A stretch of 64,000 bases of DNA from Hydractinia symbiolongicarpus. Its lineage: Eukaryota > Cnidaria > Hydrozoa > Anthoathecata > Hydractiniidae. Position 1 is the stretch's first letter. Every line of letters starts with the position of its first letter. The notes beneath the pieces were generated by a model. The model worked only from the letters and a program-made list of their open reading frames with translations, was not told the origin of the DNA and searched no databases. Of the stretch, positions 11,201-22,100 are shown piece by piece. The position numbers were made by a program, and so were the translations under genes. The stretch lies in assembly GCF_029227915.1 (NCBI RefSeq), contig NC_079880.1, forward strand, positions 27,647,501 to 27,711,500, written 5' to 3'.

Positions 11201-11515
11201 TTGATTCTTTCGGATAACTTTTGTACAATTTTGGCATGTATATCTCGGTCCGGGACAACTTTCTACGTCTCCAGAAATAATCAGCAACAACGCGATTAAA
11301 CTCTTTGGTGAATAAGGTCTTGTATCCACATATCTTCTTCTGTTTACCCATAAACTGGAATAACCATGTTTCAATAAATAGATATCATGTGTTTGGTCAA
11401 CTCCAAAAGTAAGGCTTATACCATCAGAAGTTATAAAACTTGGTTTTTTTATATAGATAAAAGTATAAATTGATAACAACAACACGAGCAACACGTCCGC
11501 TCTCGGTGCCGCCAT
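8222..11515 (-). CDS. LINE polyprotein: 2A-like motif, PHD-type finger, endonuclease, reverse transcriptase
   Basis: A 1,097-residue protein that would nick target DNA and copy its own RNA into the nick (target-primed reverse transcription). Residues 8-22 form a hydrophobic stretch after an Arg-containing start, followed by two lysines: a possible signal peptide or anchor. Residues 81-90 (SGDVESCPGP) resemble a 2A ribosome-skipping site, with Cys in place of the key Asn. A C4HC3 finger follows: C94, C97, C110, C113, H118, C121, C135, C138, with PHD-like spacing. The apurinic-type endonuclease covers about 165-380 (NVNGL 171-175, TETHLN 199-204, YKPP 274-277, GDLNCN 309-314, SDHDLV 371-376). 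The reverse transcriptase covers about 655-920 (NYRPISIL 679-686, DFSKAFD 751-757, GVPQGSILGP 807-816, catalytic YADD 838-841, YLGITLD 914-920). The C-terminal part has no RNase H. All catalytic motifs look intact and there is no frameshift. The ATG at 11513-11515 is the only plausible start: in frame, an upstream stop lies at 11543-11545 inside the satellite. Confidence 0.93.
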   Translation of the reverse strand: MAAPRADVLLVLLLSIYTFIYIKKPSFITSDGISLTFGVDQTHDIYLLKHGYSSLWVNRRRYVDTRPYSPKSLIALLLIISGDVESCPGPRYTCQNCTKVIRKNQKFDKCHNCANRCHLKCFKDVYEQGEERLFCNLCGTHDANDLESDHSLNPGFISFLSQRGMKIIHQNVNGLFEKLDRIKLLLSDSKNQVSIFCITETHLNSSLSTSILHIPGYIVERRDRKNGPHGGVLMYIREDISYQQRYDLETEGIEGIWIEILIPNTKSILLCSVYKPPDNSKYIDINFDAKLNDMITTVTDEGKECLITGDLNCNYLKPNDHVDIKDIFATNGFKQMIKEATRSISKTLIDIFLTTDSTKISKSFVDANSISDHDLVGIVRKMHVKKYASRKLFTRDYSKFNKDLFKDELRNVPWKNCFVEDNMNSSWNLFKHYLTIVINKHAPLVERKIRGMQNPWMSRDIKTKMNTRDYYLRCAKRTNSENDWSSYRRLRNLVSYLIRQAKANHIRSLFRENGTSPKDFWKQIKKSYPVKNNESASRSFKIGNETITDKKLIADGFCHFFATVGSTLVNSIPSITNLTWLPFNGSFYLTNVNPQHLSFKFQHVEISETIKVLKEINSSKASGIDDLPALLIKDAAEELAAPLSFLINHSFKSGIFPTIEKTAKVTPIYKSEAKHLFSNYRPISILNVISKVVEKIASDQLSQYFESNGLFSPYQYGFRKKRSTQHAVTNLVNHIRNNMDIGNKTGVLYMDFSKAFDTVHHSCLLHKLPYYGITENELSWISDYLFNRSQLVNFEGTSSRTESITHGVPQGSILGPLLFIILLNDLHFRLKNCSILKYADDTVLYYSHKNERHIVSVINKEADVVQSWIRDNCLILNMKKGKTEFVMYGNRLSNVDDCNVEILSTTISQSDTYEYLGITLDSHLNLNEHYSKVYKKICSRIYLLKKLRHQISPVVANSIYNALIKPIFHYCYPVYCNQSNSWKMKFEGLHNRANTIIHNTGEHSISIENERKRKAVTDVFKILHKIDNVSNIQYELVNHNINTRGNKSQIRLPKVRTEAGRKTRSYYGAQLFNTLNLDVRNEKSFVNFKRYISKHEW
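11246..11302 (-). other. 2A-like segment encoded in the LINE ORF (residues 72-90)
   Basis: A leucine/isoleucine-rich run (residues 73-80) leads into D83-V84-E85-S86-C87-P88-G89-P90. The canonical 2A consensus is D-V/I-E-x-N-P-G-P, so only the Asn position departs from it. The codon for C87 is TGT at 11255-11257, two changes away from either Asn codon. 2A-like sequences at this place, after a hydrophobic N-terminus, have been described in animal non-LTR elements. Whether the Cys variant still skips is unknown. Confidence 0.7.
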
Positions 11516-11516
11516 T

Positions 11517-11519
11517 AGT
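11517..11519. repeat. Target site duplication AGT, right copy
   Basis: First bases of satellite A after the LINE 5' end. They match 7680-7682 and the single AGT of the empty paralogous site near 13377. Confidence 0.6.
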
Positions 11520-13369
11520 CCCTTTGAGTTACAACGGTTGCGTCACATATTCGTCCCCACATGCATTTAGCGATAGTATTCGGACATTACTAGATTACAT
11601 CGCTTTTAACAGTGAAACGTTTGACTGTGGGACTTAATTGAACTGATTTTGGACTTTGACCTTATAAATGTGATAAATGTGCCAGTTTGACTACAAGAAA
11701 TAACATTCTTTTTAATTTGACATGATTGCTTGGATTCAGCGAGTACACTATGCTCTGTGGTAGCGCTTTTTTAAAAATTTAGATAAATAAGTCTTTTTTT
11801 ACTGTGCGACCAATCCCAGCCGTTAGTTCGCGCTGAAGAAATAGAGACAGCTTCAAAAACTACATTTCAATTACTTTCTAACGGTATCAGTCCGTTTAAG
11901 TTACAACGGTTGCGTCACATATTCGTACCAACATGTATTTAGCGACATTTTTCCGCTATTACAAAGTTATATCGCTTTTAAAAGTGAAACGATTAAATGT
12001 GGGACTTAATTGAACTGATTTTGGACTGTGACATTATAAATGTGAAAGTGAGACAATTGGACTTCAAGAAATAACATTCTTCTTAATTTGACATGATTGC
12101 CGAAACTCAGCGATTACACTGGGCGCTGTGGTAGCGCTTTATTTAAAAATTAAGATAAAAAATTCAGTTTTTACTGTGGGACAAATCCTAACCGTTAGCG
12201 CGCGCTGAAGAAATAGAGACAGTTACAAATACGACATTTCACTGACTTTCTAAGGGTGACAGTCCGTTTGATTTACAACGGTTGGGTCACATATTCGTAC
12301 CAACATGCATTTAGCGACATTTTTCTGATATTACTAGGTTGCATCGCTTTAAACAGTGAAACGATTGACTGTGGGACTTAATTGAACTGATTTTGGACTG
12401 TGACCTTATAAATGTGAAATTGAGACAATTGGACTTCAAGTAATAACATTCTTCTTAATTTGACATGATTGCCGAAACTCAGCGATTACATTGGGCGCTG
12501 TGGTAGCGCTTCATTTAAAAATTAAGTTAAAAAATTTAGTTTTTACTGTGGGACCAATCCTAACCGTTAGCGCGCGCTGAAGAAATAGAGACAGTTACAA
12601 ATACGACAATTCACTGACTTTCTAACGGTGTCAGTCTGTTTGATTTACAACGGTTGGGTCACATATTCGTACTACATGTATTTAGCAATTTTTTTCCGAT
12701 ATCACTAGGTTGCATCGCTTTTAACAGTGAAACGATTGACTGTGGGACTTAATTGAACTAACTTTGGAATGTGACCTGATAAATGTGATAAATGAGCCAA
12801 CTGGACTCCAAGACATAACATTCTTCTTAAATTGACATGATTGCTGGATTTCAGCGATTTCACTAGGCTCTGTGGTGGTGCTTTATTTAGAAGTTTAGAT
12901 AAGTAAGCCTTTTTTTACTGTGTGAACAATCCTGGCCGTTAGTACGCGCCAAAAAAACAAAGGCATTCTCAGAAACTACATTTCTTTGCTTTTTGGCGGT
13001 ATCAATCCGTTTGAGTTACAACGGCTGCGTCACATATTCGTACCAACATGTATTTAGTGACAGTTTTCCGATATTACTAAGTTTTATCGCTTTTAACAAT
13101 GAAATGATTGACTGTGGGACTTAATTGAACTAACTTTGACCTGTGACCTTAAAAATGTGATAAATGAGCAAGTTTGACTACAAGAAGTAACATTCTTCTT
13201 ACTTTGACATGATTGTTGGAAATCAGCGATTACACTGGGCGCTGTGGAAGCGCTTCATTTAAAAATTAAGATAAATAAGTCATTTTTTACTGTGGGACCA
13301 ATCCTAGCCGTTATTGCGCGCGGAAGAAATAGAGACAATTTCAATAACTACATTTCAATGACGTTCTAG

Positions 13370-13389
13370 CGGTATCAGTCCCTTTGAGT
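13370..13389. other. Empty-site paralogue of the LINE target
   Basis: Reads GGTATCAGTCCCTTTGAG across the point at which the LINE sits in the homologous monomer pair (7672-7682 joined to 11517-11526). It fixes the insertion boundaries and the 3-bp duplication. Confidence 0.85.
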
Positions 13390-16173
13390 TACAACGGTTG
13401 CGTCACATATTCGTCCCCACATGCATTTAGCGATAGTATTCGGAGATTACTAGATTACATCGCTTTTAACAGTGAAACGTTTGACTGTGGGACTTAATTG
13501 AACTGATTTTGGACTTTGACCTTATAAATGTGATAAATGTGCCAGTTTGACTACAAGAAATAACATTCTTTTTAATTTGACATGATTGCTTGGATTCAGC
13601 GAGTACACTATGCTCTGTGGTAGCGCTTTTTTAAAAATTTAAATAAATAAGTCTTTTTTTACTGTGGGACCAATCGCAGCCGTTAGTTCGCGCTGAAGAA
13701 ATAGAGACAGCTTCAAAAACTACATTTCAATTACTTTCTAACGGTATCAGTCCGTTTGAGTTACAACGGTTGCGTCACATATTCGTACCAACATGTATTT
13801 AGCGACATTTTTCCGCTATTACTATGTTGCATCGCTTTTAAAAGTGAAACGATTGACTGTGGGACTTAACTGACCTGATTCTGGACTGTGACCTTATCAA
13901 TGCCATAAATGAGCCAATTGGACTCCAAGGAATAATACTCTTCTTAAATTTACATGATTGCTGGATTTCAGCGATTTCACTAGGCTCTGTGGTAGCGCTT
14001 TATTTAGAAGTTTAGATAAGTAAGTCTTTTTTTACTGTGGGACCAATCCTGGCCGTTCGTACGCGCCAAAAAAACAGAGGCATTCTCAAAAACTACATTT
14101 CATTGCTTTTTGACGGTATCAATCCGTTTGAGTTACAACGGTTGCGTCACATATTCGTACCAACATGTATTTAGTGACAGTTTTCCGATATTACAAAGTT
14201 ATATCGCTTTTAACAGTGAAACGATTGACTGTGGGACTTAATTGAACTGATTTTTGACTGTGACATTATAAATGTGAAAGTGAGACAATTGGATTTCAAG
14301 AAATAACATTCTTCTTAATTTGACATGATTGCCGAAACTCAGCGATTACACTGGGCGCTGTGGTAGCGCTTTATTTAAAAATTGAGATAAAAAATTCAGT
14401 TTTTACTGTGGGACAAATCCTAACCGTTAGCGCGCGCTGAAGAAATAGAGACAGTTACAAATACGACATTTCACTGACTTTCTAACGGTGTCAGTCCGTT
14501 TGAGTTACAACAGTTGGGTCACATATTCGTACCAACATGCATTTAGCGACATTTTTCTGATATTAGTAGGTTGCATCGCTTTAAACAGTGAAACGATTGA
14601 CTGTGGGACTTAACTGAACTGATTTTGGACTTTGACCTTATATATGTGATAAATGTGCCAGTTTGACTACAAGAAATAACATTCTTCTTAATTCGACATG
14701 ATTGGTTGGATTCAGCGAGTACACTATGCTCTGTGGTAGCGCTTTTCTTTAAATATTTAGATAAATATGTCCTTTTTTACTGTGGGACCAATCCTGTCCG
14801 TTACCACGGACTGAAGAAATAGGGACATTCTCAAAAAGTAAATCTCATTGATTTCGTGGTGGTATCAAACCGTTTGAGATACAACGGCTGCGTTACATAT
14901 TCGTACCAACATGTATTTACTGACATTTTTCCGATATTACTAAGTTATATCGCTTTTAACAATGAAATGATTGACTGTGGGACTTAACTGAACTAACTTT
15001 GGCCTGTGATAAGTGAGCCAACTGGACTCCAAGGAATAACATTCTTCTTAATTCGACATGATTGTTGGAAATCAGCAAGTACACCATGCTCTGTGGTACC
15101 CTTTTTTAAAAATTTAGATAAATAAGTCTTTTTTTACTGTGGGACCAATCCCAGCCGTAAGTTCGCGCTGAATAAATAGAGACAGCTTCAAAAACTACAT
15201 TTCAATTACTTTCTAACGGTATCAGTCCGTTTCAGTTACAACGGTTGCGTCACATATTGGTACCAACATGTAGATAGTGATTTTTTTCCGATATTACTAG
15301 GTTGTATCGCTTTTAACAGTGAAACGATTGACTGTGGAACTTAATTGAACTAACTTTGGACTGTGACCTGATAAATGTGATAAATGAGCCAACTGGACTC
15401 CAAGGAATAACATTCTTCTTAAATTGACATGATTGCTGGATTTTAGCGATTTCACAAGGCTCTGTGGTAGCGCTGTTTTTAAAAATTTAGATAAATAAGT
15501 CTTTTTTTACTGTGGAACCAATCCTGGCCGTTAGTACGCGCCAAAAAAACAGAGGCATTCTCAAAAAGTACATCTCATTGACTTCTTGGCGGTATCAATC
15601 CGTTTGGGATACAACGGTTGCGTCACATATTTGTACCAACATGTATTTAGTGACATTTTTCTGATATTACTAAGTTATATCGCTTTTAACAATGAAATGA
15701 TTGACTGTGGGACTTAATTCAACTAAATTTGGCCTGTGACCTTATAAATGTGATAAGTGAGTCAACTGGACTCCAAGAAATAACATTTTTCTTACTTTGA
15801 CATGTTTGCTGGAACTCAGCGATTACACTGGGCGCTGTGGAAGCGCTTCATTTAAAAATTGAGAAAAATAAGTCATTTTTTCCTGTAGGATCAATCCTAG
15901 CCGTTATCGCGCGCTGAAGAAATAGAGACAGTTTCAAAAACTACATTTCAATGACGTTCTAACGGTATCAGTCCGTTTGAGTTACAACGGTTGCGTCACA
16001 TATTCGTACCAACATCTATTTAGCGATATTTTTCTGATATTACTAGGTTGCATCGCCTTTAACAGTGAAACCATTAACGGTGGGACTTAATTGAACTAAC
16101 TTTGGACTGTGACCTGAGAAATGTGATAAATGAGACAATTGGACTCCAAGAAAAAACATTCTTCTTAATTTGA

Positions 16174-16177
16174 CAAG
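16174..16177. other. Junction of satellite A with satellite B
   Basis: Satellite A runs to CTTAATTTGACA, where the monomer would continue as TGATTG. Instead the sequence enters satellite B at AAGCCCGG, within its GGGCCAAGCCCGGG core. Only about 2 bp (CA) are shared between the two families at the join. The first B monomer is slightly diverged (GGTTTTATGGG for GGGATTTACGGG). Confidence 0.88.
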
Positions 16178-19100
16178 CCCGGTTTTATGGGAAATCGCGG
16201 GTTTTCGTTTGCCGGCGATTAAACCTCTTTCATTAAGCGTCTCATCAAAAATGAAAACATTTTTGAAAACTACAAGTCTTATGGGTTTTAGTGGTGAAAA
16301 AATAATTTAAAAAATCGTTCTGGAAATGAGTTTACTCACAGGGTACTTTCTTTGTATACATTCGACTATACGGGCCAAGCCCGGGATTTACGGGAAAGCG
16401 CGGGTTTTCGTTTGCCGGCGATTAAACCTCTTTCATTAAGCGTCTCATCAAAAATGAAAACAATTTTGAAAACTACAAGTCTCATGCGTTTTAGTGGTAA
16501 AAAAAAATTTAAAAAATCGTTCGGGAAATGAGTTTACTCCCTGGGTACTTTCTTTGTATACATTCGACTATACGGGCCAAGCCCGGGATTTACGGGAAAT
16601 CGCGGGATTTCGTTTGCCGGCGATTAAACCTCTTTCATTAAGCGTCTCATCAAAAATAAAAACATTTTTGAAAACTGCAAGTCTCATGCGTTTTAGTGGT
16701 GAAAAGATAATTTAAAAAATCGTTTTGGAAATGAGTTTACTCACAGGGTACTTTCTTTGTATACATTCGACTATACGGGCCAAGCCCGAGATTTACGGGA
16801 AATCGCGGGTTTTCGTTTGCCGGCGATTAAACCACTTTTATTCAGCGTCTCATCAAAATTGAAAACATTTTTGAAAACTACAAGTCTCATGCGTTTTAGT
16901 GGTAAAAAAAAAATTTAAAAAATCGTTCGGGAATTGAGTTTACTCCCTGGGTACTTTCTTTGTATACATTCGACTATACGGGCCAAGCCCGGGATTTTCG
17001 GGAAATCGCGGGATTTCGTTTGCCGGCGATTAAACTTCTATTATTCAGCGTCTCATCAAAAATGAAACCATTTTTGAAAACTACAAGTGTCATGCGTTTT
17101 AGTGGTGAAAAGATAATTTAAAAAATCGTTTTGGAAATGAGTTTACTCACAGGGTACTTTCTTTGTATACATTCGACTATACGGGCCAAGCCCGAGATTT
17201 ACGGGAAATCGCGGGTTTTTTGTTTGCCGGCGATTAAACCACTTTTATTCAGCGTCTCATCAAAAATGAAAACATTTTTGAAAACTACAAGTCTCATGCC
17301 TTTTAGTGGTAAAAAAGAAATTTAAAAATTCGTTCGGGAAATGAGTTTACTCCCTGGGTACTTTCTTTGTATACATTCGACTATACGGGCCAAGCCCGGG
17401 ATTTCCGGGAAATCGCGGGATTTCGTTTGCCGGCGATTAAACTTCTATTATTCAGCGTCTCATCAAAAATGAAACCATTTTTGAAAACTACAAGTCTTAT
17501 GCGTTTTAGTGGTGAAAAAATAATTTAAAAAATCGTTCTGGAAATGAGTTTACTCACAGGGTACTTTCTTTGTATACATTCGACTATACGGGCCAAGCCC
17601 GGGATTTACGGGAAAGCGCGGGTTTTCGTTTGCCGGCGATTAAACCTCTTTCATTAGGCGTCTCATCAAAAATGAAAACAATTTTGAAAACTACAAGTCT
17701 CATGCGTTTTAGTGGTAAAAAAAAAATTAAAAAATCGTTCGGGAAATGAGTTTACTCCCTGGGTACTTTCTTTGTACACATTCGACTATACGGGCCAAGC
17801 CCGGGATTTACGGGAAATCGTTGGATTTCGTTTGCCGGCGATTAAACCTCTTTCATTAAGCGTCTCATCAAAAATGAAAATATTTTTGAAAACTGCAAGT
17901 TTCATGCGTTTTAGTTGTGAAAAGATAATTTAAAAAATCGTTTTGGAAATGAGTTTACTCACAGGGTACTTTCTTTGTATACATTCGACTATACGGGCCA
18001 AGCCCGGGATTTACGGGAAAGCGCGGGTTTTCGTTTGCCGGCGATTAAACCTCTTTCATTAAGCGTCTCATCAAAAATGAAAACAATTTTGAAAACTACA
18101 AGTCTCATGCGTTTTAGTGGTAAAAAAAAATTTAAAAAATCGTTCGGGAAATGAGTTTACTCCCTGGGTACTTTCTTTGTATACTTGTGACTATACGGGC
18201 CAAGCCCGGGATTTACGGGAAATCGCGGGTTTTCGTTTGCCGGCGATTAAACCTCTTTCATTAAGCGTCTCATCAAAAATGAAAACAATTTTGAAAACTA
18301 CAAGTCTCATGCATTTTAGTGGTAAAAAAAAATTTAAAAAATCGTTCGGGAAATGAGTTTACTCCCTGGGTACTTTCTTTGTATACTTGTGACTATACGG
18401 GCCAAGCCCGGGATTTACGGGAAATCGCGGGTTTTCGTTTGCCGGCGATTAAACCTCTTTCATTAAGCGTCTCATCAAAAATGAAAACATTTTTGAAAAC
18501 TACAAGTCTCATGCGTTTTAGTGGTGAAAAAATAATTTAAAAAATTGTTCTGGAAATGAGTTTACTCACAGGGTACTTTCTTTGTATACATTCGACTATA
18601 CGGGCCAAGCCCGGGATTTACGGGAAATCGCGGGTTTTCGTTTGCCGGCGATTAAACCTCTTTCATTAGGCGTCTCATCAAAAATGAAAACAATTTTGAA
18701 AACTACAAGTCTCATGCGTTTTAGTGGTAAAAAAAAATTTGAAAAATCGTTCGGGAAATGAGTTTACTCCCTGGGTACTTTCTTTGTATACATTCGACTA
18801 CACGGGCCAAGCCCGGGATTTACGGGAAATCGCGGGATTTCGTTTGCCGGCGATTAAACCTCTTTCATTAAGCGTCTCATCAAAAATGAAAACATTTTTG
18901 AAAACTGCAAGTCTCATGCGTTTTAGTGGTGAAAAGATAATTTAAAAAATCGTTTTGGAAATGAGTTTACTCACAGGGTACTTTCTTTGTATACATTCGA
19001 CTATACGGGCCAAGCCCGAGATTTACGGGAAATCGCGGGTTTTCGTTTGCCGGCGATTAAACCACTTTTATTCAGCGTCTCATCAAAAATGAAAACATTT

Positions 19101-22100
19101 TTGAAAACTACAAGTCTCATGCGTTTTAGTGGTAAAAAAAAAATTTAAAAAATCGTTCGGGAATTGAGTTTACTCCCTGGGTACTTTCTTTGTATACATT
19201 CGACTATACGGGCCAAGCCCGGGATTTTCGGGAAATCGCGGGATTTCGTTTGCCGGCGATTAAACTTCTATTGTTCAGCGTCTCATCAAAAATGAATACA
19301 TTTTTGAAAACTACAAGTCTCATGCGTTTTAGTGGTGAAAAAATAATTTAAAAAATCGTTCGGGAAATGAGTTTACTCCCTGGGTACTTTCTTTGTATAC
19401 TTTTGATTATACGGGCCCAGTCCGGGGTTTACGGGAAATCGCGGGATTTCGTTTGCCGGCGATTAAACTTCTATTATTCAGCGTCTCATCAAAAATGAAA
19501 CCATTTTTGAAAACTACAAGTCTCATGCGTTTTAGTGGTGAAAAGATAATTTAAAAAATCGTTTTGGAAATGAGTTTACTCACAGGGTACTTTCTTTGTA
19601 TACATTCGACTATACGGGCCAAGCCCGAGATTTACGGGAAATCGCGGGTTTTCGTTTGCCGGCGATTAAACCACTTTCATTAAGCGTCTCATCAAAAATG
19701 AAAACATTTTTGAAAACTGCAAGTCTCATGCGTTTTAGTGGTGAAAAGATAATTTAAAAAATCGTTTTGGAAATGAGTTTACTCACAGGGTACTTTCTTT
19801 GTATACATTCGACTATACGGGCCAAGCCCGAGATTTACGGGAAATCGCGGGTTTTCGTTTGCCGGCGATTAAACCACTTTTATTCAGCGTCTCATCAAAA
19901 ATGAAAACATTTTTGAAAACTACAAGTCTCATGCGTTTTAGTGGTGAAAAGATAATTTAAAAAATCGTTTTGGAAATGAGTTTACTCACAGGGTACTTTC
20001 TTTGTATACATTCGACTATACGGGCCAAGCCCGAGATTTACGGGAAATCGCGGGTTTTCGTTTGCCGGCGATTAAACCACTTTTATTCAGCGTCTCATCA
20101 AAAATGAAAACATTTTTGAAAACTACAAGTCTCATGCGTTTTAGTGGTAAAAAAAAAATTTAAAAAATCGTTCGGGAATTGAGTTTACTCCCTGGGTACT
20201 TTCTTTGTATACATTCGACTACACGGGCCAAGCCCGGGATTTTCGGGAAATCGCGGGATTTCGTTTGCCGGCGATTAAACTTCTATTGTTCAGCGTCTCA
20301 TCAAAAATGAATACATTTTTGAAAACTAGAAGTCTCATGCGTTTTAGTGGTGAAAAAATAATTTAAAAAATCGTTCGGGAAATGAGTTTACTCCCTGGGT
20401 ACTTTCTTTGTATACTTTTGATTATACGGGCCCAGTCCGGGGTTTACGGGAAATGGCGGGTTTTCGTTTGCCGGCGATTAAACTTCTTTTATTCAGCGTC
20501 TCATCAAAAATGAAACCAGTTTTGAAAACTACAAGTCTCATGCGTTTTAGTGGTAAAAAAAAAATTTAAAAAATCGTTCGGGAATTGAGTTTACTCCCTG
20601 GGTACTTTCTTTGTATACATTCGACTATACGGGCCAAGCCCGGGATTTTCGGGAAATCGCGGGATTTCGTTTGCCGGCGATTAAACTTCTATTGTTCAGC
20701 GTCTCATCAAAAATGAATACATTTTTGAAAACTACAAGTCTCATGCGTTTTAGTGGTGAAAAAATAATTTAAAAAATCGTTCGGGAAATGAGTTTACTCC
20801 CTGGGTACTTTCTTTGTATACTTTTGATTATACGGGCCCAGTCCGGGGTTTACGGGAAATCGCGGGATTTCGTTTGCCGGCGATTAAACTTCTATTATTC
20901 AGCGTCTCATCAAAAATGAAACCATTTTTGAAAACTACAAGTCTCATGCGTTTTAGTGGTGAAAAGATAATTTAAAAAATCGTTTTGGAAATGAGTTTAC
21001 TCACAGGGTACTTTCTTTGTATACATTCGACTATACGGGCCAAGCCCGAGATTTACGGGAAATCGCGGGTTTTCGTTTGCCGGCGATTAAACCACTTTTA
21101 TTCAGCGTCTCATCAAAAATGAAAACATTTTTGAAAACTACAAGTCTCATGCCTTTTAGTGGTAAAAAAGAAATTTAAAAAATCGTTCGGGAAATGAGTT
21201 TACTCCCTGGGTACTTTCTTTGTATACATTCGACTATACGGGCCAAGCCCGGGATTTCCGGGAAATCGCGGGATTTCGTTTGCCGGCGATTAAACTTCTA
21301 TTATTCAGCGTCTCATCAAAAATGAATACATTTTTGAAAACTACAAGTCTCATGCGTTTTAGTGGTGAAAAAATAATTTAAAAAATCGTTCGGGAAATGA
21401 GTTTACTCCCTGGGTACTTTCTTTGTATACATTCGACTACACGGGCCAAGCCCGGGATTTACGGGAAATCGCGGGATTTCGTTTGCCGGCGATTAAACCT
21501 CTTTCATTAAGCGTCTCATCAAAAATGAAAACATTTTTGAAAACTGCAAGTCTCATGCGTTTTAGTGGTGAAAAGATAATTTAAAAAATCGTTTTGGAAA
21601 TGAGTTTACTCACAGGGTACTTTCTTTGTATACATTCGACTATACGGGCCAAGCCCGAGATTTACGGGAAATCGCGGGTTTTCGTTTGCCGGCGATTAAA
21701 CCACTTTTATTCAGCGTCTCATCAAAAATGAAAACATTTTTGAAAACTACAAGTCTCATGCGTTTTAGTGGTAAAAAAAAAATTTAAAAAATCGTTCGGG
21801 AATTGAGTTTACTCCCTGGGTACTTTCTTTGTATACATTCGACTATACGGGCCAAGCCCGGGATTTTCGGGAAATCGCGGGATTTCGTTTGCCGGCGATT
21901 AAACTTCTATTGTTCAGCGTCTCATCAAAAATGAATACATTTTTGAAAACTACAAGTCTCATGCGTTTTAGTGGTGAAAAAATAATTTAAAAAATCGTTC
22001 GGGAAATGAGTTTACTCCCTGGGTACTTTCTTTGTATACTTTTGATTATACGGGCCCAGTCCGGGGTTTACGGGAAATGGCGGGTTTTCGTTTGCCGGCG

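Larger units (their letters stand above)
7683..11516 (-). mobile_element. Full or near-full non-LTR retrotransposon (CR1/L2/Rex1-like LINE) inserted in satellite A
   Basis: An insert of about 3.83 kb splits a satellite A monomer. Read on the minus strand it has no measurable 5' UTR, one uninterrupted 1,097-codon ORF, a 3' UTR of about 540 nt and a short (ATT)n microsatellite tail. There is no long terminal repeat and no poly(A) tail. Endonuclease and reverse transcriptase share one polypeptide in the order expected of apurinic-endonuclease LINEs. I see no RNase H domain after the reverse transcriptase and no separate ORF1. An intact ORF and clean flanks indicate a recent insertion. Clade assignment (CR1/L2/Rex1 group) rests on domain order, the PHD-type finger and the simple-repeat tail, and needs a phylogeny. 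Confidence 0.93.
11517..16175. repeat. Satellite A array, right segment
   Basis: About 12.5 monomers in the same orientation and register as before the LINE, allowing for the insertion. Structure is mosaic. The monomer starting at about 11520 is nearly the same as those at about 6568 and 13380. About 13020-13379 matches about 7320-7682 once the LINE is subtracted, giving a five-monomer spacing of about 1,860 bp. Towards 14700-16175 monomers become more divergent. One at about 15005 lacks 14 bp between two TGTGA direct repeats. No genes seen. Confidence 0.95.

Noticed and set aside
7683-11516. Retrovirus or LTR element
   Set aside because: No terminal repeats, no protease or integrase motifs. 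The endonuclease is of the apurinic type and lies before the reverse transcriptase.
1-16175. Hammerhead-like words in satellite A (CTGATAAATGTGATGA, GTGAAACG)
   Set aside because: The words are separated and in the wrong order, with no flanking stems that would make a ribozyme fold.
1-16175. CRE/AP-1-like element TTGCGTCACAT in satellite A
   Set aside because: A short half-site present in most monomers simply because the monomer is repeated. There is nothing nearby to regulate.
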